A DNA stretch of 64,000 bases from Methylomonas sp. AM2-LC. GTDB taxonomy: Bacteria > Pseudomonadota > Gammaproteobacteria > Methylococcales > Methylomonadaceae. Positions within the stretch are counted from its first letter, which is position 1. Each line of letters opens with the position of its first letter. The stretch is from the NCBI RefSeq assembly GCF_039904985.1, contig NZ_CP157006.1, forward strand, positions 224,758 through 288,757. Reading direction: 5' to 3'. The notes beneath the pieces were generated by a model, which did not search any database, was not told the DNA's origin, and was given only the letters and a program-made list of their open reading frames with translations. Made by a program: the position numbers and the translations under genes. Positions 52,874 to 63,264 of this stretch are shown here, piece after piece.

Positions 52874-53416
52874 ATGTATTCAGTTATTTTAATAGGTACT
52901 ACGCACCCGATACAGCTTGGAGAGAGCTCACTTGATCTTTTTAAAAAAGTATTGCGTGAACAGTGTCAAAGTCACAGAGTAGAGGGAGTAGCTGAAGAAA
53001 TAAAGAATGGAGATGCAACTGTTGCTTTAGCTCTTGCTGCTGAACTTCAACCTCCCATTCCTCACTTGTACGCAGACCCTGATATAAAAGAGAGAATGGA
53101 ACACGGCATGCCGAGCAACATTGCGGACATTATATTAGGCCTGCAAAATGAATATGCGGCTAGGTTCCCAGAGATAAGATGTTGGCCAAGAAACGCTAGT
53201 AGCGAAAATCTACCACAAGAGGTGTGGAACGAATACTTAAAACGTTCCAATGATGCAGATAGGATGCGAGAGCAAATATGGCTAAATAAAATTATTTCAT
53301 TTGATAAGTGGCCTCTTTTGTTCATATGTGGTGCAGATCATTTTATTGAGTTTTCTAAGCTTTTAAAACAAAACGGGGTTCGAGTCGTTGAGGTAAACAA
53401 AGATTGGTCAGCATAA
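52874..53416 (+). CDS. Hypothetical protein, possibly TraB/ChaN-like
   Basis: The 180-residue product begins MYSVILIGTTHPIQLGESSL. It contains VEGVAEEI near residue 38, REQIWLNKI, and the ending WPLLFICGADHFIEFSKLLK. An N-terminal GTxH and a C-terminal GADH with a short beta-alpha unit are reminiscent of the TraB/ChaN (EreA-like) fold, in which conserved Glu and His residues bind metal. I infer this only from those spaced motifs. It stands alone on the + strand between repeat-rich stretches. Confidence 0.5.
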   Translation: MYSVILIGTTHPIQLGESSLDLFKKVLREQCQSHRVEGVAEEIKNGDATVALALAAELQPPIPHLYADPDIKERMEHGMPSNIADIILGLQNEYAARFPEIRCWPRNASSENLPQEVWNEYLKRSNDADRMREQIWLNKIISFDKWPLLFICGADHFIEFSKLLKQNGVRVVEVNKDWSA

Positions 53417-53540
53417 AACTAGCCGCGACCGAAAACATAAATCAATCGTTAAATGTACCTGCTCGCGTTTGAAACTGGTCTGGCTCGCAATCAACGCCGT
53501 TTGTGCCTCACAATAATTGCAAATGAAATTGGCTTTCAAA

Positions 53541-53610
53541 GGGGATTTAAAGTCCAGTGGCACCGTTATGCGAAGCTCAGAATAATCATCCCGTTGGACT
53601 TCAAATCCCC
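53541..53610. repeat. Inverted repeat with 16-bp arms
   Basis: GGGGATTTAAAGTCCA (53541..53556) pairs with TGGACTTCAAATCCCC (53595..53610), with one mismatch, around a 38-base loop. It is not followed by a T-run. It may be a transposon scar or a cruciform; function unknown. Confidence 0.45.
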
Positions 53611-53966
53611 AAAGCTATGTAGGCGTCAACCAGTGCGAGAAGCGGCGGCATTAGACCGCAGGAATGGCGTTGGTGGCCACGCCCCAGATCACAAGTTCAA
53701 GTTCCTCATGCATGGCGATAACCGTTAACATTTGTTCGTCAACATCAGACATAATGGTGGCGTTAAACAATCAAGTGTTTTTTTAACGTTTTGCCGCACC
53801 CCCAAAAAATCGTTTAAAAAATTTATCCACCCCCCAAAAAACGTTAAAAAACTAAGTAAAAAAAGTATAGGCGTGTTATAGTTAAATAATGATACGTAAA
53901 AAAAGTAAAAATGCTCATGTGTAAATTGAAAGATGATTACGAGTCTGATCGAATGGATTCAATATA

Positions 53967-54521
53967 ATGAAAATTGGTTACGCCAGAGTATCGACCAATG
54001 ACCAAGACACCCAACTTCAGTTGGATGCGCTTAATCTTGTTGGTTGCGAACGGATTTATGAAGAAAAGCAATCCGGAGCAAAAACAGATAGGCCAGAATT
54101 ACTACAATGTCTAAAATCCCTTAGGGAAGGGGATCTATTGATAGTATGGAAGCTGGATCGATTAGGTCGTAGTTTGCCGCATCTCATTGAGACGGTGACT
54201 GATTTGGAAAATCGCCAGATTGGTTTTCAGTCCTTAACTGAAAACATCGATACCACCAGTCCAACCGGAAAATTGATTTTTCACATTTTTGGCTCGCTTG
54301 CTGAATTCGAGCGTGGTTTGATCCGGGAGCGGGTCAAGGCCGGTTTGGCTGCTGCCAAAAAGAAAGGCAAGAAATTTGGTCGTCCTGATGCGCTGAATGA
54401 AACAGATAAAACTATGGCGTTAGCAATGTTCAACGGCGGTGCGACCAAAATTGATATTGCCAGGCACTTCAAGGTGACCCGGCAAACCATCTATACAATG
54501 TTAAAAGACTACGACACCTGA
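53967..54521 (+). CDS. Serine recombinase (resolvase/invertase)
   Basis: The 184-residue product has the catalytic Ser in YARVSTNDQD (about residue 9), the family block LLIVWKLDRLGRS (about 57-69), and a C-terminal helix-turn-helix (TKIDIARHFKVTRQTIYTML, about 159-178). It is close to Pin/Tn3 resolvases. It precedes the WGR gene by about 40 bases and may serve as a resolvase for an element whose ends are lost. AT-rich DNA with repeated aaaaaa and gttaaaa lies in 53760..53960. Confidence 0.85.
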   Translation: MKIGYARVSTNDQDTQLQLDALNLVGCERIYEEKQSGAKTDRPELLQCLKSLREGDLLIVWKLDRLGRSLPHLIETVTDLENRQIGFQSLTENIDTTSPTGKLIFHIFGSLAEFERGLIRERVKAGLAAAKKKGKKFGRPDALNETDKTMALAMFNGGATKIDIARHFKVTRQTIYTMLKDYDT

Positions 54522-54563
54522 TTTATACCGGATACCACCAATGACTAAAGCCCGAGGTGAGCC

Positions 54564-54812
54564 ATGAACCACATATACTTGGAAAGGCATGATGCTAAAC
54601 AAAACATGCATCGGTTTTATCAGTTGTTTGTGATGCCAGGCCTGTTTGATGATTGGTCCTTGGTTAAGGAATGGGGCAGGGTGGGATCACCGGGTACGGT
54701 GAGGAAGGAATGGTTTACCACGGAAGAAGAAGCGGAACTGGCCAGCCAAAAGATCAGCGGCAAAAAAATTAAAAAAGGTTATCATCTAAAATCAGCCAAG
54801 GTGGATTTATGA
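54564..54812 (+). CDS. WGR-domain protein
   Basis: The 82-residue product is a stand-alone WGR domain: SLVKEWGRVGSPGT (about residues 31-44) is the defining WGR motif, followed by KKIKKGYHLK. WGR domains bind nucleic acid ends in PARP and bacterial defence or conjugation proteins. The ATG follows cgaggtgagcc. A second, broken copy of its 3' part is at 56642..56733. Between the resolvase and the AlbA-type ATPase, 29 bases from the latter, so they may be cotranscribed. Confidence 0.75.
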   Translation: MNHIYLERHDAKQNMHRFYQLFVMPGLFDDWSLVKEWGRVGSPGTVRKEWFTTEEEAELASQKISGKKIKKGYHLKSAKVDL

Positions 54813-54841
54813 TTTTTAAAAGGCTATAGGGAGTTGATTTA

Positions 54842-56374
54842 ATGCCGATACCCAAAATTCTCCAAGCACTGTTAGATGCAGGCGAATGGAACGATGCCGA
54901 ATTCAAGGAATCTCGTTCAGCACTGCCAAAATCTGCTTTCGAAACCGTTTCAGCCTTTGCTAACACACACGGAGGTTGGATTGTGCTGGGTATCAAGCAG
55001 GACGGTGAGAGTTTTGAGATTTGTGGTGTCGATGTCCCCGACAAAATACAAAATGATTTCCTATCCGTGCTGCATGCGGACAACAAGGTCAATCACGACT
55101 TGGACATCACCGAACGGCGCTATCAACAGGATGGCAAGATCGTGTTGGCATTTCACGTTGCTGAAAATCCCCGTACCCGTAAGCCAGTTTATCTGGATGG
55201 TGACATTCGCCGTACCTTTATCCGCAAGGGCGGTGGCGATTACAAAGCGCAGTCTCAGGACATTGAACGGATGCTGCGCGATGCCAGCACCGACCGCTGG
55301 GATGGGCAGCCCTTCACCCGAGTCGATCTCGACGAGACGTTGCACCCCGGCAGTCTCAAGTGGTATCGCAATCGCTTTCATACAGTCAATCCGGGTTTCG
55401 ATGCCGACCAATCCGATCTCGATTTTTTGTACGACTGGGGATATCTGATCAAGGATGGCGGCAGACTCCTGCCCAGCCATGCGGCTATTGCGTTGTTTGG
55501 CTCGCTACGTGCAGTGCGTAATTTACTGCCTCGCCCGATCCTGGATTTGCAGTTTCTTGGCTATGGTACCCAGGACGAGATGCCGGAAACGCGCTGGATA
55601 GACCGTTTGGTATGCGAGGAAAATATCGTACAGAGTTGGCAGCAGCTTTTGGCAAAATACTTGTTTTTCATGCCGAAACCATTCAAGGACATCGATCCAA
55701 TGACTTTGGAGCGTCGCGATGCACCGCCCAGTTTTCGGGTGTTTCGCGAGGCAGCGATGAATCTGCTGATCCATCAGGATTATAGCGACCATTCTCGCAA
55801 GGCGACCATCCAGTTCTTCAATGATGGCATTCGTTTCTGGAATCCTGGAGATATTTTCGGCGACGATACCCGTTTGCTGGAGCCCGGCGAAAAAGATGTT
55901 CGAAACCCGGCCATAGCCATGGCTATGCGGCGTGTCGCTATGTGTGAACAAGCAGGTACTGGTTTGCGCATGATGCAAAGAGAATGGACCGGTATGGGTC
56001 ACGCTGCACCGATCTTAAGCAATGATCGGGCTAGAAAATCATTCGAGTTGTTCATCCCGGAGCGTGATCGAGACGCACAGCCCGTCGCTGAATTCGATGC
56101 GACCGAAAAGAGTTCCCCTCAAGTCACCCCTCAAGTCACCCCTCAAGTCACCCCTCAAGTCGGAGCGCTTCTCGCCGTGATATCAGGTGAAAACGACAGG
56201 GAAACACTACAGCTAGCGCTGGGATTGAAAGACCGTGCTCATTTCCGCCAAGCTTACCTTAGCACAGCATTGGAGGCTGGTTTGATCGAAATGACTATTC
56301 CCGAGAAACCCACCAGTCGCATGCAACGCTACCGGCTCACCGATTTAGGGCGAAGCGTTAAAGAAAAAATGTAG
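54842..56374 (+). CDS. AlbA_2/Schlafen-type ATP-binding transcriptional regulator
   Basis: The 510-residue product opens with an AlbA_2 (Schlafen) domain: EFKESRSALPKSAFETVSAF (about residues 21-40), GGWIVLGI and RTFIRKGGGDYKAQ (about 122-135). A GHKL-like ATP-binding half follows, with REAAMNLLIHQDYS (about 305-318; N-box-like) and NPAIAMAMRRVAMCEQAGTG (about 357-376; G1/G2-like). A Pro-Gln-Val-Thr repeat linker follows at about 427-440, and a winged-helix end. Such regulators or defence sensors are frequent on accessory islands. Start taken at 54842 after agggag. Confidence 0.8.
   Translation: MPIPKILQALLDAGEWNDAEFKESRSALPKSAFETVSAFANTHGGWIVLGIKQDGESFEICGVDVPDKIQNDFLSVLHADNKVNHDLDITERRYQQDGKIVLAFHVAENPRTRKPVYLDGDIRRTFIRKGGGDYKAQSQDIERMLRDASTDRWDGQPFTRVDLDETLHPGSLKWYRNRFHTVNPGFDADQSDLDFLYDWGYLIKDGGRLLPSHAAIALFGSLRAVRNLLPRPILDLQFLGYGTQDEMPETRWIDRLVCEENIVQSWQQLLAKYLFFMPKPFKDIDPMTLERRDAPPSFRVFREAAMNLLIHQDYSDHSRKATIQFFNDGIRFWNPGDIFGDDTRLLEPGEKDVRNPAIAMAMRRVAMCEQAGTGLRMMQREWTGMGHAAPILSNDRARKSFELFIPERDRDAQPVAEFDATEKSSPQVTPQVTPQVTPQVGALLAVISGENDRETLQLALGLKDRAHFRQAYLSTALEAGLIEMTIPEKPTSRMQRYRLTDLGRSVKEKM
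56117..56161 (+). repeat. 12-bp tandem repeat coding a PQVT linker
   Basis: Unit cctcaagtcacc occurs about 3.7 times in frame in the AlbA_2 gene, giving PQVT repeated. Copy number may vary between strains. Confidence 0.7.
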
Positions 56375-56641
56375 AATATTATTGAATTTGAGCCGCACTG
56401 CGGGTCAAGGTATTGCCTGGTTACATGTGCGCATTGAAAATGAGCCAAAATACTATCATTTTTGCATTATGCAGAGTCAGATTAGGCTTGCAAATTGGAT
56501 TTTATCAGGATCGCCGGCAAAATGATCGTACTGAGCCTTCTGTACTTCGGTTAATAAGTCGAAGGCCATCCATGTGCTCCTGGTCAGAATTGGAATTGAA
56601 TGAAATTAACGTTCTAGGTGTCTACAATATTATAAGTTTGT

Positions 56642-56733
56642 AGAAGGAATGGTTTACCACTGAACAAGAAGCAGAATTGGCCAGCCAAAAGATCAGCAGC
56701 AAAAAAATTAAAAAGGGTTATTGCTTTAAATAA
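56642..56733 (+). pseudogene. Duplicated 3' fragment of the WGR gene
   Basis: Reads KEWFTTEQEAELASQKISSK then KIKKGYCFK and stop, over 85% identical in DNA to 54709..54812. It lacks the WGR motif. The rest of 56375..57033 holds no supportable gene. Confidence 0.7.
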
Positions 56734-57033
56734 GCACGATGAAGAGATGTTCAGCTATGTGCGACAATGCCTTATGAAACGCAAAAATGCACTTATGTGC
56801 AATGAATGTCGCTATTTGGTAATGCGAGCTTTTAATCGAACAGGCAGCCTTTACCGGCTGGTAAGTAACTATTAAACACTAATGGCCATTAAAAAATCAG
56901 AGCTTTACAGTTCGCCAAGGAAACGATGCGACGATTTGCGCGGCGGTATCCTACCAACTCATCATTTAATATCTACGATTTGTGGCATGGATGTTAGGAA
57001 GACGAGCCGTAAAAAACGTGGTGGGCTTGTGCT

Positions 57034-58131
57034 ATGAATACTGAGCTAACGTTTTATGGTGATTTATTAGGCGATATCAAAGCGCGTATCCAAGCAGCGC
57101 AAGTATGCGCGTTGATCATGGTCAACGGCGAATTGCTGCGTTTGTACTGGGAGATCGGGCAATTGATTGAAACAAGGCAAAAACAGCAAGGTTGGGGGGC
57201 GTTTGTCATTCCCCGTTTGGCGCATGACCTGCATAACGAATTGCCGGAAGTCAAAGGTTTTTCCGAACGGAATATCAAGCGCATGTTGGCTTTCTACCGC
57301 GCCTATCGGGAGCCAGACTACTTTGTGCCACAAGCTGCGGCACAATTGTCAGACAGCGAAAAAGTGCCGCAACCTGTGGCACAAATAGCAACTCGTAATT
57401 TACTCTGGCAAGTACCATGGGGCCATCACGCCGTATTGTTGGAAAAAATCAAAGACCCGGCGACCCGGCGCTGGTACATGGCTAAAACCCTCGAATTTGG
57501 CTGGAGTCGCAGCATTCTGCTGATACAAATCGAGAGTGTGGCGCATTTGCGCGAAGGAAACACAGTCAATAACTTCGCTAGTCGTCTGCCGGCACCGCAA
57601 TCTGATCTGGTGCAGCAGACTCTCAAAGATCCATATCTTTTCGACTTTCTGACACTGGAAAAAAATTTTCACGAACGAGAATTGGAAACCGGGTTGGTGC
57701 GCCATTTGGAAAAGTTCCTGCTCGAACTCGGCCAAGGCTTTGCCTTTGTCGGTCGCCAATATCAGGTCAGCGTAGGCGAAGAAGACTTTTACATTGACCT
57801 GCTGTTTTATCATCTTAAACTACGATGCTTTGTGGTGATCGAACTTAAACGCGGTAACTTCAAGCCTGAATACGCCGGAAAACTCAATTTCTACTGTAAC
57901 CTTGTTGACGACGTAATCCGGCATGAGCATGATCAGCCCACAATTGGCCTAATGCTTTGCCAAGGCAAAAACCGGGTAATCGCCGAGTATGCTCTGCGCG
58001 GCATCGATAAACCGATTGGCATTGCCGATTACGATTTAGTGCGAGCATTGCCGGAATCTTTACAAAGTAGTTTGCCTAGCATTGAGGATATTGAGGCTGA
58101 GTTGGGGGCTGAAGCAGGACAAACGGAATGA
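57034..58131 (+). CDS. DUF1016/YhcG PD-(D/E)XK nuclease
   Basis: The 365-residue product has the DUF1016 N-terminal domain (GELLRLYWEIGQLIETRQKQ, WGAFVIPRLAHDL, FSERNIKRMLAFYRAY) and the C-terminal YhcG nuclease core: EDFYIDLLFYHLKLRCFVVI then ELKRG (about residues 250-275), with D and ExK. These proteins cut DNA and often belong to restriction or defence loci. The gene is close behind the WGR/AlbA island and may be part of it. Full length; a broken homologue follows the helicase at 33007. Confidence 0.85.
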   Translation: MNTELTFYGDLLGDIKARIQAAQVCALIMVNGELLRLYWEIGQLIETRQKQQGWGAFVIPRLAHDLHNELPEVKGFSERNIKRMLAFYRAYREPDYFVPQAAAQLSDSEKVPQPVAQIATRNLLWQVPWGHHAVLLEKIKDPATRRWYMAKTLEFGWSRSILLIQIESVAHLREGNTVNNFASRLPAPQSDLVQQTLKDPYLFDFLTLEKNFHERELETGLVRHLEKFLLELGQGFAFVGRQYQVSVGEEDFYIDLLFYHLKLRCFVVIELKRGNFKPEYAGKLNFYCNLVDDVIRHEHDQPTIGLMLCQGKNRVIAEYALRGIDKPIGIADYDLVRALPESLQSSLPSIEDIEAELGAEAGQTE

Positions 58132-58281
58132 GCGGCAGTGCTGTCTATGCAACAAAAAATGGGTAAGTTGTCTCGGGACAGCAAATGGCGACCATCCGGT
58201 TGGAGGTAGTGTTGCAAAAAAATCTATGAAACAATTCAGTCGTTTGTTTAAACTCAACCAAACCTCGGAACCATTCTAAAA

Positions 58282-58805
58282 ATGATAACAATTATCGAAG
58301 CGTCACCAAACTCATGGGTTTTTCATCATAATCTTCCTGAGGGAGTGGAAGAAAGCTTAGATAACGCAATTGACTGTTTTCAAGCTGGAAATCTTGATGA
58401 AGCAGAGGAAACACTACGCAAATTGTTGCTTGTGTGCCCGTTTTATATGGACGCTTTACATCATTTAGCTCTCGTGTTCTCAGATTCTGGATTAGAGCTT
58501 GAATCCTATCTATGTTCACGCGAAGCTGTCCGCATAGGACTAGAGGCAATCCCATCACAATTCTCTTGGCTTACAAGCCGTATGCTTTGGGGACATATCG
58601 AAAATCGGCCATTTATGCGTGCGTATCATGCATTGGGTCTATCGATATTAAATAATCAAGGAGCGGCTCCGGCCATTGATATTTTTGCCCGTCTCGTATC
58701 CGTCAATCCCAACGACAATTTAGGGTGTAGGTATACCTTGATGCAGTGCTATCTTGATCTTGATGAATGGCAGGCAGCGTTAAATTTAAGCCAACTATAC
58801 AGTAA
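58282..58805 (+). pseudogene. TPR protein, truncated by Tn3
   Basis: Begins MITIIEASPNSWVFHHNLPE, with TPR-like helices: LDNAIDCFQAGNLDEAEETL (about residues 26-45) and YHALGLSILNNQGAAPAIDI. At QLYS it runs into the inverted repeat of the Tn3 transposon, so the natural C-terminus is missing. Native length and partner are unknown. The start at 58282 has no strong ribosome-binding site. Confidence 0.6.
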
Positions 58806-58880
58806 GGGGTAGTTACCTCATAGCTGCCAAAAGTGCCATCTTCGTCAGAAGAAAGATTATAGTTCAATATAATCAATAGA

Positions 58881-59438
58881 TTAACTTTTTCTAGCTTTAG
58901 CCAATACCCTATAAACCGTAGCTTCGCCTACGCCAACCTGATTGGCAATCTCGATCTTGGTTAAACCTTCAGTATTTAAACGGATAATTGTTGCCCTGCG
59001 AGTGGTGTCAATGGGTTTTCGACCCGTATATTTGCCATCCTCTTTTGCCTTAGCGACACCCTCGCGTTGCCGCTCAAGCATCATTTCACGCTCGAATTGG
59101 GCAATGCCACCTAAAATGGTCAGCATTAATTTACCCGTTGTGGTTTTGGTATCCATGCCCAAATTCAAAATACGTAAACCGACTTGTTTACGTTCAAGCT
59201 GATGAATTATAGACATTAAATCCCGCACTGAACGAGCTAAGCGATCCAGCTTTGTCACCACTAGGACATCGCCTTCTCGAACAAACTCTAAAGCAGCATC
59301 AAGTTGTACCCGGTTGCCAACCGAAGAAACCTGTTCCTGAAATACTTTTTCGCAACCGATACTATGCAGCTCGGTAATTTGAGATTCAAAACCAGCCATT
59401 TGGTCGATTGTCGATGTGCGTGCGTAACCAATAATCAT
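58881..59438 (-). CDS. tnpR: Tn3-family resolvase (serine recombinase)
   Basis: The 185-residue product has YARTSTIDQ with the catalytic Ser (about residue 9), VVTKLDRLARSVRDL (about 59-73), FEREMMLERQREGVAKAKED and a C-terminal helix-turn-helix (GLTKIEIANQVGVGEATVYR, about 156-175). It resolves cointegrates at res. It is transcribed in the same direction as tnpA, downstream of it, with the probable res site in the 151-base gap. Confidence 0.85.
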   Translation of the reverse strand: MIIGYARTSTIDQMAGFESQITELHSIGCEKVFQEQVSSVGNRVQLDAALEFVREGDVLVVTKLDRLARSVRDLMSIIHQLERKQVGLRILNLGMDTKTTTGKLMLTILGGIAQFEREMMLERQREGVAKAKEDGKYTGRKPIDTTRRATIIRLNTEGLTKIEIANQVGVGEATVYRVLAKARKS

Positions 59439-59442
59439 TTTA

Positions 59443-59540
59443 CTATCATAAGGTTCTAGTATATGTGATAGAATAACTATCTTAATTAAAAATAAACTCT
59501 AAAGATAGCTTTTACCGCCATTTTTCAAGCTATCACTAGA
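59443..59540. promoter_or_regulatory. Probable res site
   Basis: Subsite-like inverted pairs: CTATCA / TGATAG (59443..59471), CTATCTT / AAGATAG (59477..59518) and a further GCTATCACTAGAGC (59529..59542). The location between tnpR and tnpA is canonical. Confidence 0.6.
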
Positions 59541-59589
59541 GCATGCCCTATTGGTAGTGTTGTGCGGCTTCTTAAGTTCAATTTATTCA

Positions 59590-62550
59590 TTAGGCTGCCA
59601 TTCTTTCGATGGGCAAGCGCTTGTCCATATCCAATTCAAACCACCCGTAGGGATTTATGTGAGCATAAATCAGCGGTGTCAACGCCCTGAAATCGGCAGA
59701 GGTCATTCGGCTATGCCAGATACTTTCCTTCAGTACTTGCTGTATCATAAGTGTGTTCACATACACTAGGCAAAGCTGGAGCAGATGCAGCGATAGTACC
59801 GACAGCTCTTGGTCTTCAATTCGGTTACTCGCTATTTCGCGACCGTCGCCATAAAAAATAAATCCGTTAGCGCTGTTCCAATTTTCAACCACGTTCAGAC
59901 CTGCGTGAATCTCCTGGCGCAGGGTTTCTGAAATAATGTATTGGCACAGAAAGATGGTTTTGATGACTTTACCTAGTTCCGCCAATGCTTTGTAGGTCGG
60001 ATGTTGGACGTTATTACGCGTGAACCGGGACAAGATAGCCTCAGCCTGGGCCGTACCCAATTTTAACGCCGTTGTGTATTTCACCATTTCATCGTACTGC
60101 TGGCGAATCAACTCCCAGTTGATGGAACGGGTCAATATGGGATCAAGATGGGGGTAACGAGTGCCACTGCCTTTTTCCGGCAGGTAGAGTTTTTGTGAGG
60201 CAATCCCTTTTAACCTAGGCATTAAGCTAAACCCCAGCAAATGGCAAAATGCGAAGCCGACTTCACTTTGTCCATGGGTATCGGTATAACTTTTCTGTAT
60301 ATCAATATCCACTTTATGCCGCAGCACACCTTCAATCATTGACGCCACTTCAGAGGATGAACAACGCTTTAACTGAGAGTAGATACAGACAGATTGTCCC
60401 TCGACGTGCCAATAAATCATCACTCCGCGACCACCATAGCGAACATGCCATTCCGTCATGAGATTCTGATCCCAGGCACCGATTTTTGTGGAATCAGAGG
60501 CGCAACTGGTTGTACCTTCACCCCAGATTTCAGGAAGCCTTACGGCCAGCGTCGCATTGGCGACTTGCGAAATAGCCTCACGTAAGGTATTTTTTTCAAG
60601 AAATGAATGTTTGATGTGGAGTAGTTCTTTATAACTGGCGTCATGTCCGCTTGCGGCAATCCTCTTTAATCCAGCATTTGTACCCAGCGCAAATAGGGAC
60701 AACAATAAACGTTTTTGTATCGTGTCTTGGTCTAGCGTTTCACGTTGTCGGCTGCTCTGAAACAGCTGGGTAAAATTAACCCGTAGGTCTGCTTCCTTTA
60801 GAACATCAAGCAGTCCAGTCGCTGGCCAGCGATTGAATATCTCGGCTTTGAGTCGAGCCAAGTTTTCGGGCTCCGCTTGAGGTACTTGGGGAGTAATCCG
60901 AATGCGATTCTTACCCGTAGGAGTAATTTTAACCAATGGATTTTTGGGCATTTCCTTATTCGTATGCTTAAGAGCCTTCTCTAAATCCGTTTTCAGTTTC
61001 TCTATCAGGTCTTCCGGATTCTTGGGTAAATTTAATGCCTCATAATAAGCGTCACTGTTGCTGCTAAAATCGCCCGGTAAGTCTTCATCCGGATTACGGT
61101 AACGACAAGCATCTACCACCCAGATTTCTTTGCTCCGCAAACGCTCACGCAAAGCCTGTAATACCTCGATTTCATAATTGATGCGGTTAATCCTATCATC
61201 GCCATCCTTATCTTGTTCGATGACCGTATCGAATCGTTTGGATTTAACCACGCCGGCGACGGGGATATCATCGATATCAGTAAAATATTGACCACGATAT
61301 TCCTGATTGCTTTTGAGGTAATTTATGGCATCCAGCACAGGCGTGTGCTTGCTGTTATTGCTACGGAATTCCAGTGTATTGAGTAGCGGTACGATCATAC
61401 GCCGGTAATGGTTGCCGTAAGAACGCCGAAGCACTTGATGGACTTCCTGCTGATAGGCCTTGCCGCTTGATTTGTACTCTTTCACCAGGTTTTTCAGAGT
61501 TTCTAAGCTCACTTTAGGATACAAGACATCTTTTATAATCCCTTCAGGCTGTTCAACAGCCACTTCGGCCAACTTGAATAACAACCCGGTTTTGCCATGG
61601 ACTAGTTTTAAATCCTCAAGCAGTTTTTTTTCAATTTTATTTTCGGCACGTTTGCCAATGTTATGGACGACTTGAATCAGCAGATCAATCAAGTTATCCG
61701 TTATTTCCATTTGGCGTTGCCAACAAAAAATGGCCACTAAGGGATAGCAAATCACATCAGGGTGGCGGCGCAACTCCCACGCCGATTCAGTCGAAGCCCG
61801 ACGGTAATATTTTTGCAGCCATTTCGCAGGCAGAGATGCAAGCAGTTCGCCTGGGATGGCCAAGTTTCGTAGGTAGTTTATTTTTTCGACCGCTTGCAAA
61901 ATTCGGTCAAGCCCTACTTTTCCCGTATCGTCTTTTAACCAACTGACGCTCGAAAAGGTGTTGCTTAACGCAGAACTGCCATCCGCATCGTCTTCAGCAA
62001 CATTCAGCAAGCCATCTATCAATTTTTTTGTGTTCGGATTTAAACCTTTATCGATCCGGTTGAACAAATCCGTTTCAAACGTGTGTGTCGTTGAGCGGAT
62101 CAATCGCTCAAGCCGCATTGACCCAGGTGGCTCTATGTGGCGATTCCTAAACCAATGGATGGCATAGTCCTGCAACGCATTGAAGGTTGGATCGGACGGT
62201 AGCATATCAGTCAGTAATACCTTGGCAAACTCAGACTTGTCATTTTTATTAGCACGACGTATTCCCAAAAATGAAAGGATTTCAGTCCGGTCACGCTTGC
62301 CCGTGCGGCCAATGAATTCGTATTGGCTTAAATTGTCGCCAGAAACGCCAATTTGATTGGCCAAATAACCCAAAACCGCTTCAGGGATTTCACGGCAATG
62401 CTCGGGGAAATGACCTTCATTCTGAAAATATTTGAGCGACACAACAAAACCCAAACGGCCATGAGGGGTTTTTTTATACAGCAGGTCGGACTCTTCAGTC
62501 GTCAAATACCAATGGGCATGTAATTCGTCTGCTTGCCATTGCCATTTCAC
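59590..62550 (-). CDS. tnpA: Tn3-family transposase
   Basis: The 986-residue product is full-length. The N-terminal part has a DUF4158-type region ([35 protein letters not shown]). The catalytic core carries [11 protein letters not shown] (first Asp, about residue 683), YTDTHGQSE (second Asp, about 752) and [10 protein letters not shown] (Glu, about 889). The C-terminal [16 protein letters not shown] is typical. It recognises the GGGGTAGTTACC-type ends of this transposon and of the 247-bp element at 42952, so it could mobilise both in trans. Confidence 0.9.
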   Translation of the reverse strand: MKWQWQADELHAHWYLTTEESDLLYKKTPHGRLGFVVSLKYFQNEGHFPEHCREIPEAVLGYLANQIGVSGDNLSQYEFIGRTGKRDRTEILSFLGIRRANKNDKSEFAKVLLTDMLPSDPTFNALQDYAIHWFRNRHIEPPGSMRLERLIRSTTHTFETDLFNRIDKGLNPNTKKLIDGLLNVAEDDADGSSALSNTFSSVSWLKDDTGKVGLDRILQAVEKINYLRNLAIPGELLASLPAKWLQKYYRRASTESAWELRRHPDVICYPLVAIFCWQRQMEITDNLIDLLIQVVHNIGKRAENKIEKKLLEDLKLVHGKTGLLFKLAEVAVEQPEGIIKDVLYPKVSLETLKNLVKEYKSSGKAYQQEVHQVLRRSYGNHYRRMIVPLLNTLEFRSNNSKHTPVLDAINYLKSNQEYRGQYFTDIDDIPVAGVVKSKRFDTVIEQDKDGDDRINRINYEIEVLQALRERLRSKEIWVVDACRYRNPDEDLPGDFSSNSDAYYEALNLPKNPEDLIEKLKTDLEKALKHTNKEMPKNPLVKITPTGKNRIRITPQVPQAEPENLARLKAEIFNRWPATGLLDVLKEADLRVNFTQLFQSSRQRETLDQDTIQKRLLLSLFALGTNAGLKRIAASGHDASYKELLHIKHSFLEKNTLREAISQVANATLAVRLPEIWGEGTTSCASDSTKIGAWDQNLMTEWHVRYGGRGVMIYWHVEGQSVCIYSQLKRCSSSEVASMIEGVLRHKVDIDIQKSYTDTHGQSEVGFAFCHLLGFSLMPRLKGIASQKLYLPEKGSGTRYPHLDPILTRSINWELIRQQYDEMVKYTTALKLGTAQAEAILSRFTRNNVQHPTYKALAELGKVIKTIFLCQYIISETLRQEIHAGLNVVENWNSANGFIFYGDGREIASNRIEDQELSVLSLHLLQLCLVYVNTLMIQQVLKESIWHSRMTSADFRALTPLIYAHINPYGWFELDMDKRLPIERMAA

Positions 62551-62710
62551 GATAGAATCCGTTCACACTGAATTTAATTGATAAAGATACTATCATTAGA
62601 TTCATATAATTGATAGAGCTTTTTAGAAAAAATTCCTTATGGATTTTTTGCTGCCATGAAATTCAATTCAACCAAGATGGCACTTTTGGCAGCTATGTGG
62701 TAACTACCCC

Positions 62711-63264
62711 ATATTGAGGCCATTGCCAAGGAAAAACCGAACTTCGATCAGATTGTCGCTACTCTTGGCCTAAAAGAAATGACGCAAGGTACGTTGATCC
62801 GCAAGTTATGCACCTATACCGCGCCGAATCCGACACGCCGTGCGATCTTTGACTTCGATAAACTAATACGCAGCATTTACACCTTACGATATTTGCGCGA
62901 TCCGCAACTGGAGCGCAATGTTCATCGCTCACAAAACCGTATTGAATCCTATCACCAGCTACGCGCAGCCATCTCGAAAGTTGGCGGAAAGAAGGAATTG
63001 ACCGGACGCACCGACATAGAAATCGAGATCAGTAACCAGTGTGCAAGGCTGATTGCCAATGCGATCATCTACTACAACTCGGCGATATTGTCCAAATTGC
63101 TGACCCGATACGAAGCAAACGGTAACGCCAAAACTCTGGCATTGATTACTCAAATATCCCCGACCGCGTGGCGACATATCCTGCTGAATGGGCACTACAC
63201 ATTCCAAAACGACGGCAAATTGATCGACTTGGATGCGCTGGTGGAAGGACTGGAATTAGGGTGA
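62711..63264 (+). pseudogene. 3' end of the tnpA of the 35.5-kb element
   Basis: Open from the border of the inner Tn3 at 62711, with no natural start (first ATG 62779). LRYLRDPQLERNVHRSQNRI, ESYHQLRAAIS and then CARLIANAIIYYNSAILSKL and QISPTAWRHILLNGHYTF are the C-terminal third of Tn3 TnpA. The stop falls at the inner edge of the right inverted repeat (63261..63296). The first two thirds have been deleted. Confidence 0.85.

Larger units (their letters stand above)
58806..62710 (-). mobile_element. Complete Tn3-family transposon
   Basis: 3.9 kb with 37-bp inverted repeats (GGGGTAGTTACCTCATAGCT from 58806, and the complementary ctatgtggtaactacccc ending at 62710), a resolvase gene, a res-like site and a full-length TnpA. 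The flanking 5 bp do not match (agtaa / atatt), so the insertion point has been rearranged, probably by adjacent deletion. It is inside the 35.5-kb candidate and truncates two neighbours. Confidence 0.85.

Noticed and set aside
53414..53450. attC-like GTTAAAT core after 52874..53416
   Set aside because: No left core or folding arms within a plausible distance.
53453..53728. 91-codon frame
   Set aside because: Dominated by the large inverted repeat 53541..53610; no ribosome-binding site.
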